Assembly (NCBI GenBank): GCA_039680225.1
Contig: JBDKTK010000155.1
Coordinates: 1-15,175 of the forward strand
Reading direction: 5' to 3'
Length of the DNA: 15,175 nucleotides
Source of the DNA: JBDKTK01 sp039680225
GTDB taxonomy: Bacteria; Desulfobacterota; Syntrophia; Syntrophales; UBA4778
A program made the position numbers and the translations under genes. The notes under the pieces were generated by a model, which was not told the DNA's origin, searched no databases, and worked only from the letters and a program-made list of their open reading frames with translations. This document shows positions 1 through 7,456 of the stretch, piece by piece. Within the stretch, counting starts at the first letter, position 1, and each line of letters starts with the position of its first letter.

Positions 1-795
1 GTGAAGGTCGCCTTTCCCCCCGAGGACGTGGTCTGCGACACTCTTTTTGAGGCGCTGTCCCGCGGCGGGCTCAGGGTGGCGAAGGTTACCGAAGCGGAAA
101 AGGCCGTCCACGTCAGCTATTTCCTCAACGGCAAGAGGCAGGAGCCTTTCCCGGGCGAGCAAAGGGTTGTCGTCCCGACCAGGAAGGATGTGGCCCTCTT
201 CGACGAGGCTCCCGAGATGTCGATCGACGGCATCCGCGCTGCGATAAGCGAAAAAATCCGCGACAGGGATTTCGATTTCGTCCTGGCCAACTACCCCAAT
301 GTGGACGTGGTCGGCCATATCGAGAACGAGCCGGCGGTCATCCGCGCCGTGGAAGCCGTGGACAGGAACGCCGGCCTGTCGGTGCAAGAGGCCATCGAGA
401 ACGGCATGACCGTGGTGATCACCGCCGACCACGGAACGGTCGAAAAGTGGCTCTACCCGGACGGCGCCGTGGACACGGGCCACACGACGAGCCCCGTCCC
501 GTTCATAATAATCGATCCGGCAGGGGATGTCCCGCTCAGGCCCGAAGGCGAGCTTTCCGATATCGCCCCGACCGTGCTGGAAATGCTGGGGATGGAGAAA
601 CCGGGGTGCATGACGGGGCGGAGCCTTTTCGATAAGCCGCCCGAAAGGCGGCAAAGGCGGATTCTTTTCCTGATCCTCGACGGCTGGGGCTACAATACCG
701 AGGTGAAAGGGAACCTCATAGCCGGGGCGAATACCCCCAACATGGACCGCTTTTTAAAAGAACGCCCGCACTCGATCCTCGTGGCCGCAGGCTAG
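1..795 (+). pseudogene. gpmI: Phosphoglycerate mutase (BPG-independent), C-terminal half joined to the start of an N-terminal half
   Basis: iPGM is a two-metal (Mn) glycolytic enzyme that interconverts 3- and 2-phosphoglycerate. Residues 1-205 match the C-terminal phosphatase-fold half. It begins at the AFPPE segment and keeps the KxxHVSYFLNG strand, NxDVVGH (D102, H106), TADHG (D143, H144) and GHTTSPVPF (H161), so its metal ligands are present. After a short Arg-rich linker the frame enters the N-terminus of an iPGM at about residue 220 (LFLILDGWG, with the metal-binding Asp at 227; NTPNMDR) and stops at TAG 793-795, where the family continues AVGLP. The reading frame is open at the left edge, so the gene probably begins upstream and GTG at 1 need not be the start. 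Known family order is N-half then C-half; here it is reversed. It could be a tandem duplicate with the upstream copy outside the window, or a circular permutation. Confidence 0.85.
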
Positions 796-798
796 GCA

Positions 799-1296
799 GT
801 GGGGCTGCCCGCGGGGACGGTCGGAAATTCCGAGGTGGGCCACCTGCACATCGGGTCGGGCAGAAGGGTCTATTCGGACCGGGCACGGATCGACCAGGCG
901 ATCGCCGACGGTTCGTTCTTCAAAAACGAAGCCTTCCTAGGGCCGATGCGGCGCTCGCGCGATACTAATGCCGCCCTGCACCTGATGGGGATCGTGTCTT
1001 TCTTCAGCTCGCACGGTTCCGTCAACCACCTGCTGGCCCTGATGGACATGGCGGCAAGGGAAGGGGTAAAGGAAGTCTATATCCATGCGATGCTGGGCAG
1101 GCGGGGAGAAATGCCGGAGAGCGGCGCCAATTATATTCAGATGGTCGAGAAGAAAGCGCAGGAACTGGGAATGGGAAGAGTCGTTTCGGTAATCGGGCGC
1201 TAAAGGTCCATGGACCGCGAGGAAAACTGGGACAGGATTGAAAAGACGTACAGGATGTTGTTATATGGTGAAGGCAGGCCCGTAAAGGAGGTTTGA
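799..1296 (+). pseudogene. gpmI: Phosphoglycerate mutase N-terminal half, broken by stop codons
   Basis: This is the same reading frame as the preceding fragment, resumed after TAG. It starts AVGLPAGTVGNSEVGHLHIG, which contains the catalytic phosphoserine motif (Ser codon 829-831), then covers the start of the inserted transferase domain up to MGRVVSVIGR. A TAA at 1201-1203 falls where the family has Tyr (SGRYYAMDRD). The frame then continues recognisably (MDREENWDRIEKTY, YGEGRP) to TGA 1294-1296, so about the last third of the domain is missing. The conserved LSDGGVHSH stretch has become SFFSSHGSVNH, and HAFLDGRDTPP has become HAMLGRRGEMPE, losing the catalytic Asp. Two stops plus loss of key residues indicate a dead copy. 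If a GTG at 799 is used, a 134-aa peptide could still be made, but it would not be an enzyme. Confidence 0.85.
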
Positions 1297-1301
1297 CAGC
1301 C

Positions 1302-1835
1302 ATGGAGAAAAAGATAAACGATTCAGTTCTGGCCATTGTCGAAGGCGATATTACCAGGGAGCAGACCGATGCGATAGTAAACGCCGCCAACTGGCGGCTC
1401 GCTGGCGGCGGGGGCGTGGACGGCGCCATCCACCGGGCCGGCGGCCCCTCGATTATGGAGGAGAGCAGGAAATATGACGGCTGTCCCACCGGCAAGGCAG
1501 TCATCACCGGAGGCGGGGACCTCATGGCGAAATACGTTATCCATGCTGTCGGCCCCGTTTATCGCGACGGCAAAAGAGGGGAGCCGGAACTCCTGCGCAG
1601 CGCCTACCTGGAAAGCCTGCGGCTTGCCTCGGACAATGGGATTAAAAGTATATCGTTTCCTGCCCTCAGCGCCGGGGCTTATGGGTATCCCATGGATGAA
1701 GCCGCCCGCATCGCCCTCACCACGGCCGCTGAATACATCAAGGGCCATCCCGAAATCAAGCTTGTGCGCTTCGTGCTGTTCGGGAAACCGGCTTATGATG
1801 CCTTTGAAAGAGCACTGAAGGCCTTTGACGCTTAG
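1302..1835 (+). CDS. Macrodomain protein, O-acetyl-ADP-ribose deacetylase / ADP-ribose hydrolase type
   Basis: This is a 177-aa single-domain macro protein of the MacroD/YmdB type. The family binds ADP-ribose and hydrolyses O-acetyl-ADP-ribose or mono-ADP-ribosylated Asp/Glu in the cytoplasm. Visible motifs are VEGDIT (13-18), VNAANxxLAGGGGVDGAIHRAGG (26-48, with the catalytic-loop Asn and Asp), a GKAVITGGGDL-type strand with IHAVGP, and the phosphate loop SAGAYGYP (123-130). The length is normal for the family. ATG at 1302 is chosen because AAGGAGG at 1285-1291 sits 10 nt upstream; the TTG at 1293 is too close to it. The RBS lies inside the last codons of the broken mutase, so the gene may once have been translated in an operon with it. 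The protein itself shows no damage. The substrate in this organism is unknown. Confidence 0.93.
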   Translation: MEKKINDSVLAIVEGDITREQTDAIVNAANWRLAGGGGVDGAIHRAGGPSIMEESRKYDGCPTGKAVITGGGDLMAKYVIHAVGPVYRDGKRGEPELLRSAYLESLRLASDNGIKSISFPALSAGAYGYPMDEAARIALTTAAEYIKGHPEIKLVRFVLFGKPAYDAFERALKAFDA

Positions 1836-2048
1836 GAAAATATGGTCTGCGATTATTTCTAATATTCCTACCAGGAAAGCCTTAATCTCAAGCCAACAAA
1901 TGTAAAAAGCTCTCCAGTGTATATGTCCGCAAGCCATAGTAAAATATCTAGAGATTGAAATCACGAATATTAATTTAATTAATAGCTTACCATCGTGATC
2001 CTATCGATGCATTCTCAATGTATCTTCTTGAAATAAGAAAAATCCTGA

Positions 2049-2102
2049 CAAACAAATGTTTGCAAGTGCCTAATTAGTTTGTTATAGCAGTCGGCACTTT
2101 TT
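2049..2102 (+). promoter_or_regulatory. Promoter-like pair with palindrome and hairpin before the activase fusion gene
   Basis: A TTGCAA (2060-2065) and TTATAG (2082-2087) pair is spaced by 16 nt, a plausible sigma-70-type promoter for the gene at 2142. A perfect palindrome CAAACA-AA-TGTTTG (2049-2062) overlaps the -35 box and looks like an operator. AAGTGCC (2064-2070) and GGCACTT (2093-2099) can form a 7-bp stem followed by a T run (2098-2102), which might act as an attenuator or terminator. The rest of the 1836-2141 gap is AT-rich, holds no convincing gene, and has only a weak stem (TAGGAA 1833-1838 with TTCCTA 1865-1870) after the macrodomain stop. All of this is pattern-based. Confidence 0.4.
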
Positions 2103-2141
2103 GGGGAAGATTAACTCTGGCAAATAGTAAGGAGGTTAGAA

Positions 2142-5100
2142 TTGAACTCGCTCGGTTTATGCATAGGTGCTTCAACAATTTCGGCGGTTGGGATAGATCT
2201 TGGAAATGGCAGTTACGATGTTCTGGAGACGATAAGCCGGTCCCACGATGGGAATCCAAGAGACGCCTTTTTACAGATCATCAAATCAATAGACCTGGAG
2301 CGCTACAGCTCCATTGCGGTGACGGGAAGGAAATTCCGCAATCTCACAAATCTCACCTCAATATCGGAACCGGAGGCGGTCGAAGTCGCTCTGTCTTATT
2401 TATACAAAGGCGTGCCTCTCAACGCTGTCATAAGCGTAGGAGGGGAGAACTTCATCATATATGTAATGGGAAAAAACGGCATGATTTCATCGGTGCAGAC
2501 CGGGAATAAATGTGCTTCGGGCACCGGAGAATTTTTTCTTCAGCAGCTGAGGCGACTGAACACCTCGTTGGAAGAAGCAATGCTCCATGCCGAGCATGAG
2601 AAGCCCTTCAAGGTCTCGGGCCGCTGCAGCGTATTTTGTAAAAGCGACTGTACCCATGCCACAAATAAGGGGGTCCCCCGCCAGAGAGTAGTCGCGGGCC
2701 TTTGCCGGATGATGGCAGGAAAAATTATTGAAATACTCAAACAAATCCCTCGAAAAAATCTGATGCTGATCGGCGGCGTTGCCCGCAACAGGGTAATGGT
2801 CGATTACCTGCGCGAAGAGATCGAAAATCTCATCGTTCCGGAAGAGGCGCCATACTTCGAAGCCCTAGGCTGCGCAATTTGGGCGGCATGCCATAAAACT
2901 CTGCCGGTCCACCTCAATGATGTCCTGAGGAAGGAAAATGGGACATTCTTCAGTCTACCCGCACTTTCCGGCGAAGAAAAGAATGTAGAGTTTAAATCCG
3001 TGCCTGTATCGCTTGCAGAGCCGGGGGACGAATGCGTCCTCGGTCTCGATGTCGGCTCTACAACAACCAAAGCCGTCCTGGTCAGAATGCGGGATGACGC
3101 GATTTTGGCTTCTGTATACCTGCGGACCAATGGGGCCCCTATCGATGCAGCGCGGCAGTGCTATGCGGAGATCCTGAAAAAAGTGGGAGATGAAGAACAA
3201 TTTAAAGTGAAGGGCATTGGTGTTACCGGCTCCGGACGTCAGATTGCGGGCCTGCATGCCATGACCGACGGGATCATTAACGAGATCATAGCCCATGCTA
3301 CGGGCGCCGCATTTTTCAATCCGCGAGTTGATACAATTTTCGAGATCGGCGGTCAGGACGCAAAATACACGTATCTGACCGAAGGCGTGCCTTCCGATTA
3401 CGCCATGAATGACGCTTGCAGCGCCGGGACGGGCTCATTTCTGGAGGAGGCCGCCAGGGAAAGCCTCGGCATTGACATGCAGGATATCGGAGATATCGCC
3501 CTGAGGGGGAAACGGCCTCCGAATTTCAACGACCAGTGCGCGGCCTTTATCGGCAGCGACATAAAAAACGCCTTCCACGAGGGGATCGAAAAGGAGGACG
3601 TCGTAGCGGGGCTGGTATATTCAATCTGCATGAACTACCTCAACCGGGTGAAGGGCAATCGACCGATGGGCAACACCATCTTCATGCAGGGCGGGGTCTG
3701 TTATAACCGGGCTGTGCCGATGGCGATGGCTTCACTTACAGGTAAGCGCATCATTGTGCCTCCCGACCCGGGCCTCATCGGCGCCTTCGGGGTGGCCCTG
3801 GAGATTAAAAACCGGATCGGCTCGGGTCTACTTGCGGCGCAGGACTTTTCCCTGAGGGCCCTGCGGGACAGGGAGCTTTCTTACAAAGACCCCTTTATTT
3901 GCAACGGCGGCAAAGAGAAGTGTGACCGTAAATGCGAAATCGCCCGCATCGTTATCGAGGGCAGGATATATCCCTTCGGCGGGGCGTGCAATAAATGGTA
4001 CAATATCCGGGCTGAGCACGAGATCGACTCGGAAAAGCTCAATTACGTGGCGCGCCATGAGCAGATGGTGTTCAACGGAAAGGGAAACGCGATAGCGGGC
4101 CGACCCACAATCGGCATGAACAAATCATTTTTCGTCAATAGTTATTTTCCTTTTTACAACGAGTTCTTCTCCGGTCTGGGCTACAATGTTGTACTGCCCA
4201 CCCGGGCATCCCAGGAAGGCATGGACCGCAGGGGCGCCCCGTTCTGTTATCCGGCGGAGATTGCCCATGGATTTTTTCATGACCTGATGGAAAAAAAACC
4301 CGACGTGCTGTTTCTTCCGCAGGTCAAAAGCGTCCGGGTCAAAGGATGCTCGCAACAAACAACAACCTGTCCCGTTGCCCAGGCAGAGCCTTATTACCTT
4401 CAGGCAGCGTTCAAGGACAATGCTCATTTCGCGCGACTCAAGGAAGACGGCAAGATATTTTTCCCGGTACTTGATTTTTGTCTGGGTCTGGAGAAACCGG
4501 GTAAAAAGCTAATCGAGACAGCCCGGAAGCTTGGTCATTCCCGGAGGGATGCCCGGAAATGTTTCGAGCGGGCCCGTGACTCTCAGGAAAAATTCTTCTT
4601 CGCGGCTGACAATCTGGGATCTGAATACCTGGAACAAATAAGCCGTGACTTCGGGGTCGTGATCCTGGGCAGGCCGTACAACTCATCCGTACCGGAAGCC
4701 CATATGGGCATACCGCAGAAATTCGCATCACGAGGCATACCGGTTATTCCCGGAGATTATCTGCCCATCGGGAACACAGACGAGGAAGGGCATATGTTCT
4801 GGTCTGCGGGCAGGACTATCCTCAAGGGAGCGGATTTCGTCAGCGCCCATCCCAGGCTGTTCGCATGTTACATCAGCAATTTTTCCTGCGGCCCGGATTC
4901 GTTCACGATAGGTCAGGCGCGGGATCGCATGAAAGGCAAGCCCATGCTGGTTTTGGAACTCGACAGTCATGTGGCGGACGCCGGTTTGGAGACTAGAATA
5001 GAAGCCTTTATTGATGTAATCAGAAACTACCTGCGCCTGCAGGCACAGGGACTGAATAAACCGGAAGAAAAGCCCTTCAGGAAGACATACTACGATGTCA

Positions 5101-6458
5101 AGACAGAGGTCGTGGTAGATTCGTCCGGCAAGTCGTATCCTCTTCGCGATCCGAGGGTGCACGTCATTTTCCCTTCCATGGGCGATTATCTCACTGAAGG
5201 CGTTTCTGCGATCTTCAGGAACATCGGCGTAAAGGCGACGGCTCTGCCGCCCCCTGATGAGGAAATACTTAAACTGGGCCGGGCGAATACAAGCTGCAAG
5301 GAATGCCTGCCGCTGCTCCTCACTACCGGCAGTTTGCTCAAGTATTTAAAGGAGCGGGAGGACCCGGATGAACTGCTCATGTATTTCATGGCAACAGCCA
5401 GCGGACCGTGCCGTTTCGGCCAATATTCTGTCTTTATGAGAGACATGATTGAAAAAATGAGAATAAAAGACACCACCCTCCTGTCGCTGAGTTCCGATGA
5501 CAGCTATGGCGGGTTTAAAGTCAGAGATATCCTGAAGATCTGGACAGGAATAGTTCTGAGCGACGTCATGCAGGATACCCGCGCATTTCTGCTGGCAAGC
5601 GCAGCTCAACCGGATCAGGCCGTCCGGGAATTGAGGAACCAGTGGCAGAGAATAACGGCGACACTGGAGAATGATATCGACAATCTCGATCCAGTGCTTG
5701 AGAGTGTAGTGGCCGAATTGAAAACAATCGAGTTGAGGAAAAAAGTGCACGAGACGCCCTGGGTTTTGCTTACCGGAGAGATTTACGTGCGCAACGATGG
5801 CCTGTCGCGGCAGTATATTGTCGAAAAATTAGCCAGGGAAGGGATCGCCACCAAGACATCCGGAGTATCTGAATGGATTTATTACTCGGACTGGTGCGTC
5901 GAGCAAAAGCTCAAAAACGGTCAACCTGATTTCAAGCAAAGGATGGGGCTTTTGTTCAGATCATATTTCCTCCGGAAATATGAAAAAAGAATAAAGAACA
6001 TCTGGAAGGATTCCGGACTCGCGCACGTAAAGATGGAAAATATTAATCATCTGCTCGATCATGTAAGCCACGTCATAAACCCTCGACTGGAGGGGGGCGA
6101 AGCAGTCCTGACGGTGGGCGCCGCAATAACAGAAATACTGGATCCCTTCTGCGGGATAATAGCAATCGGTCCGTTCGGCTGCATGCCCAACAGGGTATCC
6201 GAGGCAATCCTTTCGCGGGAAATGAACAGGGAGGGGAAATTGGCCTCCGGTTCGGCCAAAGAGCACATGAAAAATATCCTTGATAAACATGAAGATCTGC
6301 CGTTTCTCAGTATCGAAAGCGACGGCAGTCCATTCCCCCAGGTGATAACGGCAAAACTGGAAGCATTCACTCTGCAGGCGTGGAGATTTCATCAGGACAT
6401 TGCCAAAGAAAGAGGCAAATCCCCTCAATATTATTTACAGGCAGCGTCTTTAATTTAG
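2142..6458 (+). CDS. Double acyl-CoA dehydratase activase (BadF/BcrA/HgdC type) fused to DUF2229 and HgdB-like domains
   Basis: This is a 1438-aa cytoplasmic iron-sulfur ATPase fusion. In the family, the activase (archerase) uses ATP to drive an electron from a [4Fe-4S] cluster into a 2-hydroxyacyl-CoA dehydratase or double-cubane cluster partner. Domains: activase-like 1 (about 1-270; weak phosphate motif GASTIS, GGEN for GGQD, cluster Cys C124 in KCASGTG and C162, extra C166 and C170). Activase 2 (about 298-560; intact GLDVGSTTTKAV 301-312, EIGGQDAK 401-408, cluster Cys C426 and C466). Cys-rich linker (C587, C594, C598, C616). DUF2229-type region from about 657 (GAPFCYPAE, C702; C736, C743). 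HgdB-like region from about 840 with C1052/C1055, C1090, C1337 and C1347. The TTG start is set by AAGGAGG at 2129-2135, 6 nt upstream. Such fusions occur in strict anaerobes. The substrate is unknown, and no separate dehydratase or CoA-transferase gene lies nearby. Confidence 0.9.
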   Translation: MNSLGLCIGASTISAVGIDLGNGSYDVLETISRSHDGNPRDAFLQIIKSIDLERYSSIAVTGRKFRNLTNLTSISEPEAVEVALSYLYKGVPLNAVISVGGENFIIYVMGKNGMISSVQTGNKCASGTGEFFLQQLRRLNTSLEEAMLHAEHEKPFKVSGRCSVFCKSDCTHATNKGVPRQRVVAGLCRMMAGKIIEILKQIPRKNLMLIGGVARNRVMVDYLREEIENLIVPEEAPYFEALGCAIWAACHKTLPVHLNDVLRKENGTFFSLPALSGEEKNVEFKSVPVSLAEPGDECVLGLDVGSTTTKAVLVRMRDDAILASVYLRTNGAPIDAARQCYAEILKKVGDEEQFKVKGIGVTGSGRQIAGLHAMTDGIINEIIAHATGAAFFNPRVDTIFEIGGQDAKYTYLTEGVPSDYAMNDACSAGTGSFLEEAARESLGIDMQDIGDIALRGKRPPNFNDQCAAFIGSDIKNAFHEGIEKEDVVAGLVYSICMNYLNRVKGNRPMGNTIFMQGGVCYNRAVPMAMASLTGKRIIVPPDPGLIGAFGVALEIKNRIGSGLLAAQDFSLRALRDRELSYKDPFICNGGKEKCDRKCEIARIVIEGRIYPFGGACNKWYNIRAEHEIDSEKLNYVARHEQMVFNGKGNAIAGRPTIGMNKSFFVNSYFPFYNEFFSGLGYNVVLPTRASQEGMDRRGAPFCYPAEIAHGFFHDLMEKKPDVLFLPQVKSVRVKGCSQQTTTCPVAQAEPYYLQAAFKDNAHFARLKEDGKIFFPVLDFCLGLEKPGKKLIETARKLGHSRRDARKCFERARDSQEKFFFAADNLGSEYLEQISRDFGVVILGRPYNSSVPEAHMGIPQKFASRGIPVIPGDYLPIGNTDEEGHMFWSAGRTILKGADFVSAHPRLFACYISNFSCGPDSFTIGQARDRMKGKPMLVLELDSHVADAGLETRIEAFIDVIRNYLRLQAQGLNKPEEKPFRKTYYDVKTEVVVDSSGKSYPLRDPRVHVIFPSMGDYLTEGVSAIFRNIGVKATALPPPDEEILKLGRANTSCKECLPLLLTTGSLLKYLKEREDPDELLMYFMATASGPCRFGQYSVFMRDMIEKMRIKDTTLLSLSSDDSYGGFKVRDILKIWTGIVLSDVMQDTRAFLLASAAQPDQAVRELRNQWQRITATLENDIDNLDPVLESVVAELKTIELRKKVHETPWVLLTGEIYVRNDGLSRQYIVEKLAREGIATKTSGVSEWIYYSDWCVEQKLKNGQPDFKQRMGLLFRSYFLRKYEKRIKNIWKDSGLAHVKMENINHLLDHVSHVINPRLEGGEAVLTVGAAITEILDPFCGIIAIGPFGCMPNRVSEAILSREMNREGKLASGSAKEHMKNILDKHEDLPFLSIESDGSPFPQVITAKLEAFTLQAWRFHQDIAKERGKSPQYYLQAASLI

Positions 6459-6467
6459 TAACAAATC

Positions 6468-6512
6468 GGCTCCGGTCACTGGGCCTGTCGAAGTGACCGC
6501 AATACTAGAGCC
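6468..6512. repeat. Two-tier hairpin between convergent genes (REP-like; possible bidirectional terminator)
   Basis: CGGTCACT (6473-6480) and AGTGACCG (6492-6499) form a perfect 8-bp stem with an 11-nt loop. Outer arms GGCTC (6468-6472) and GAGCC (6508-6512) can extend it across a bulge. It fills the 55-nt gap between two genes facing each other, so it could end transcription from both sides, although neither side has a strong T run. The loop text GGGCCTGTCGAAGTGACC resembles a short intergenic repeat (core CCTGTCGAAG) that I recall as common in many bacterial genomes; that link is recollection, not computed. Confidence 0.55.
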
Positions 6513-6513
6513 C

Positions 6514-7119
6514 TTAATTTCCCTGAATCAGGTTGAGGGAGTTTACGAATTTTGAGACTTCGGGGCGGGCAAAAGACGCGGACCTGGCGGGATAAGATAT
6601 CCTGTATTTTATAAACCAGCCTTTATGGGAGGAGAGGTACAGTTCCGACTCTGAAATTTCCCCCATTAATTCGACCTTGAAAACGGCCATCCTGCCCGTC
6701 ATCCCCTTCAGGCTTGTCTTGTCTTCCGACACAAGGGCGCCCTTGTAAGCGTTAAGTATCTCCGCCTTAAGCCCTTCGAAGTGTTCGTTGAGAATCTCGC
6801 CCCCGTTCCGGCCGGGAGCGGCAGGCATTGCATAAACATAAACTGTTGCGGCAACGTAATCATTTCCCCGGATGAGATTATAGGGGACGGACACATCGTT
6901 CCCCGAAGGATCGTATGCCCTCACATCATTGCCGGCCGTGAAACCGCCGGCCGTGTATGGGAAGACAAGACCGGAATTGACGTGCTTCAGGGTATTGCCC
7001 TGGCTGTCCGCGATGAAAATATCGTTTGCGCCGGCGGGCGCGCACAGAAAGCCGCAGGCAAAAATAAAGACCAGAATGAAAATAAATGCCTTCGAAAGAT
7101 TCATTCCCGCCGCAGTCAT
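6514..7119 (-). CDS. Exported protein of unknown function
   Basis: This 201-aa protein was not recognised as a named family. It opens with a clear Sec signal peptide: a Lys, a hydrophobic run AFIFILVFIFACGFL, and a likely signal peptidase I cut after CAPAGA before NDIF. No convincing lipobox is seen. The mature part is soluble, rich in beta-type segments (VYVYAMP, FKVELMGE, FIKYRISYPA) and ends in a short helix (PEVSKFVNSLNL). It is therefore probably periplasmic. Two ATGs are possible. The first, at 7119, has AGGAGG (7134-7139 on this strand) about 14 nt upstream, which is rather far. The second, at 7104 (MNLSKAF), gives a more typical signal peptide but only a weak GCGGGA site. It is transcribed toward the activase gene, alone on its strand, from the promoter at 7151-7179. 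Confidence 0.85.
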   Translation of the reverse strand: MTAAGMNLSKAFIFILVFIFACGFLCAPAGANDIFIADSQGNTLKHVNSGLVFPYTAGGFTAGNDVRAYDPSGNDVSVPYNLIRGNDYVAATVYVYAMPAAPGRNGGEILNEHFEGLKAEILNAYKGALVSEDKTSLKGMTGRMAVFKVELMGEISESELYLSSHKGWFIKYRISYPARSASFARPEVSKFVNSLNLIQGN

Positions 7120-7150
7120 TTGGTTACGTTATTCCTCCTGTTTGATAAGG

Positions 7151-7179
7151 AACTTATTTAATCAGGCCCTGATTGTCAA
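7151..7179 (-). promoter_or_regulatory. Promoter of the exported-protein gene with palindromic operator in the spacer
   Basis: On the minus strand a perfect -35 TTGACA (7174-7179) lies 17 nt from TAAGTT (7151-7156), about 30 nt upstream of the gene's first ATG. The spacer is almost filled by the perfect palindrome ATCAGG-C-CCTGAT (7161-7173). A dimeric repressor bound there would block RNA polymerase; this role is inferred from position only. Confidence 0.5.
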
Positions 7180-7456
7180 CAATGCAAATTTATAAATATG
7201 ATAAATAGAATGCCTTTGCCCGGCGCCTGCGGCATGGTTGCATTGAGACATGAAAACAACACAATTCTGCTTTTAAATGTGGTACATGTTATCAGGGGCT
7301 GGTCGGAATCATTATGCGGAAATGGTGTTGACGATTATCCGGCCCGCATTTATTTGTTAATAAAAAAGACGGTTCCGGTGATTTGAAATACTTTTCATAT
7401 TTCCCCAATGGCTTAGGTTGCGATTTTAAATCTGAATATTTCACCAGGGGCTTTGT
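7180..7456 (+). promoter_or_regulatory. Intergenic region with weak promoter for the membrane-protein pair
   Basis: This is the divergent spacer before the gene at 7457. The best candidate promoter is TTGACG (7328-7333), 17 nt, then TATTTG (7351-7356), about 100 nt upstream of the start. A 62-codon open frame at 7198-7386 has no ribosome binding site and no family resemblance, so it is not called. Nothing else was seen in this stretch. Confidence 0.3.

Noticed and set aside
793..1203. Stop-codon recoding (pyrrolysine or readthrough) in the mutase
   Set aside because: The two stops differ (TAG and TAA), replace different residues (Leu, Tyr), and catalytic residues nearby are also lost, so decay is the simpler explanation.
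1323..1964. Long minus-strand open frame of 213 codons opposite the macrodomain gene
   Set aside because: It is antisense to a clearly recognisable macro protein, has no family features and no RBS.
1836..2141. Possible tRNA, small RNA or riboswitch in the gap
   Set aside because: No cloverleaf, no TTCRANY T-loop and no recognisable riboswitch core; only the promoter-like elements were supportable.
7198..7386. 62-codon plus-strand open frame in the divergent spacer
   Set aside because: No Shine-Dalgarno sequence before the ATG, overlaps the candidate promoter, and the product looks like nothing known.
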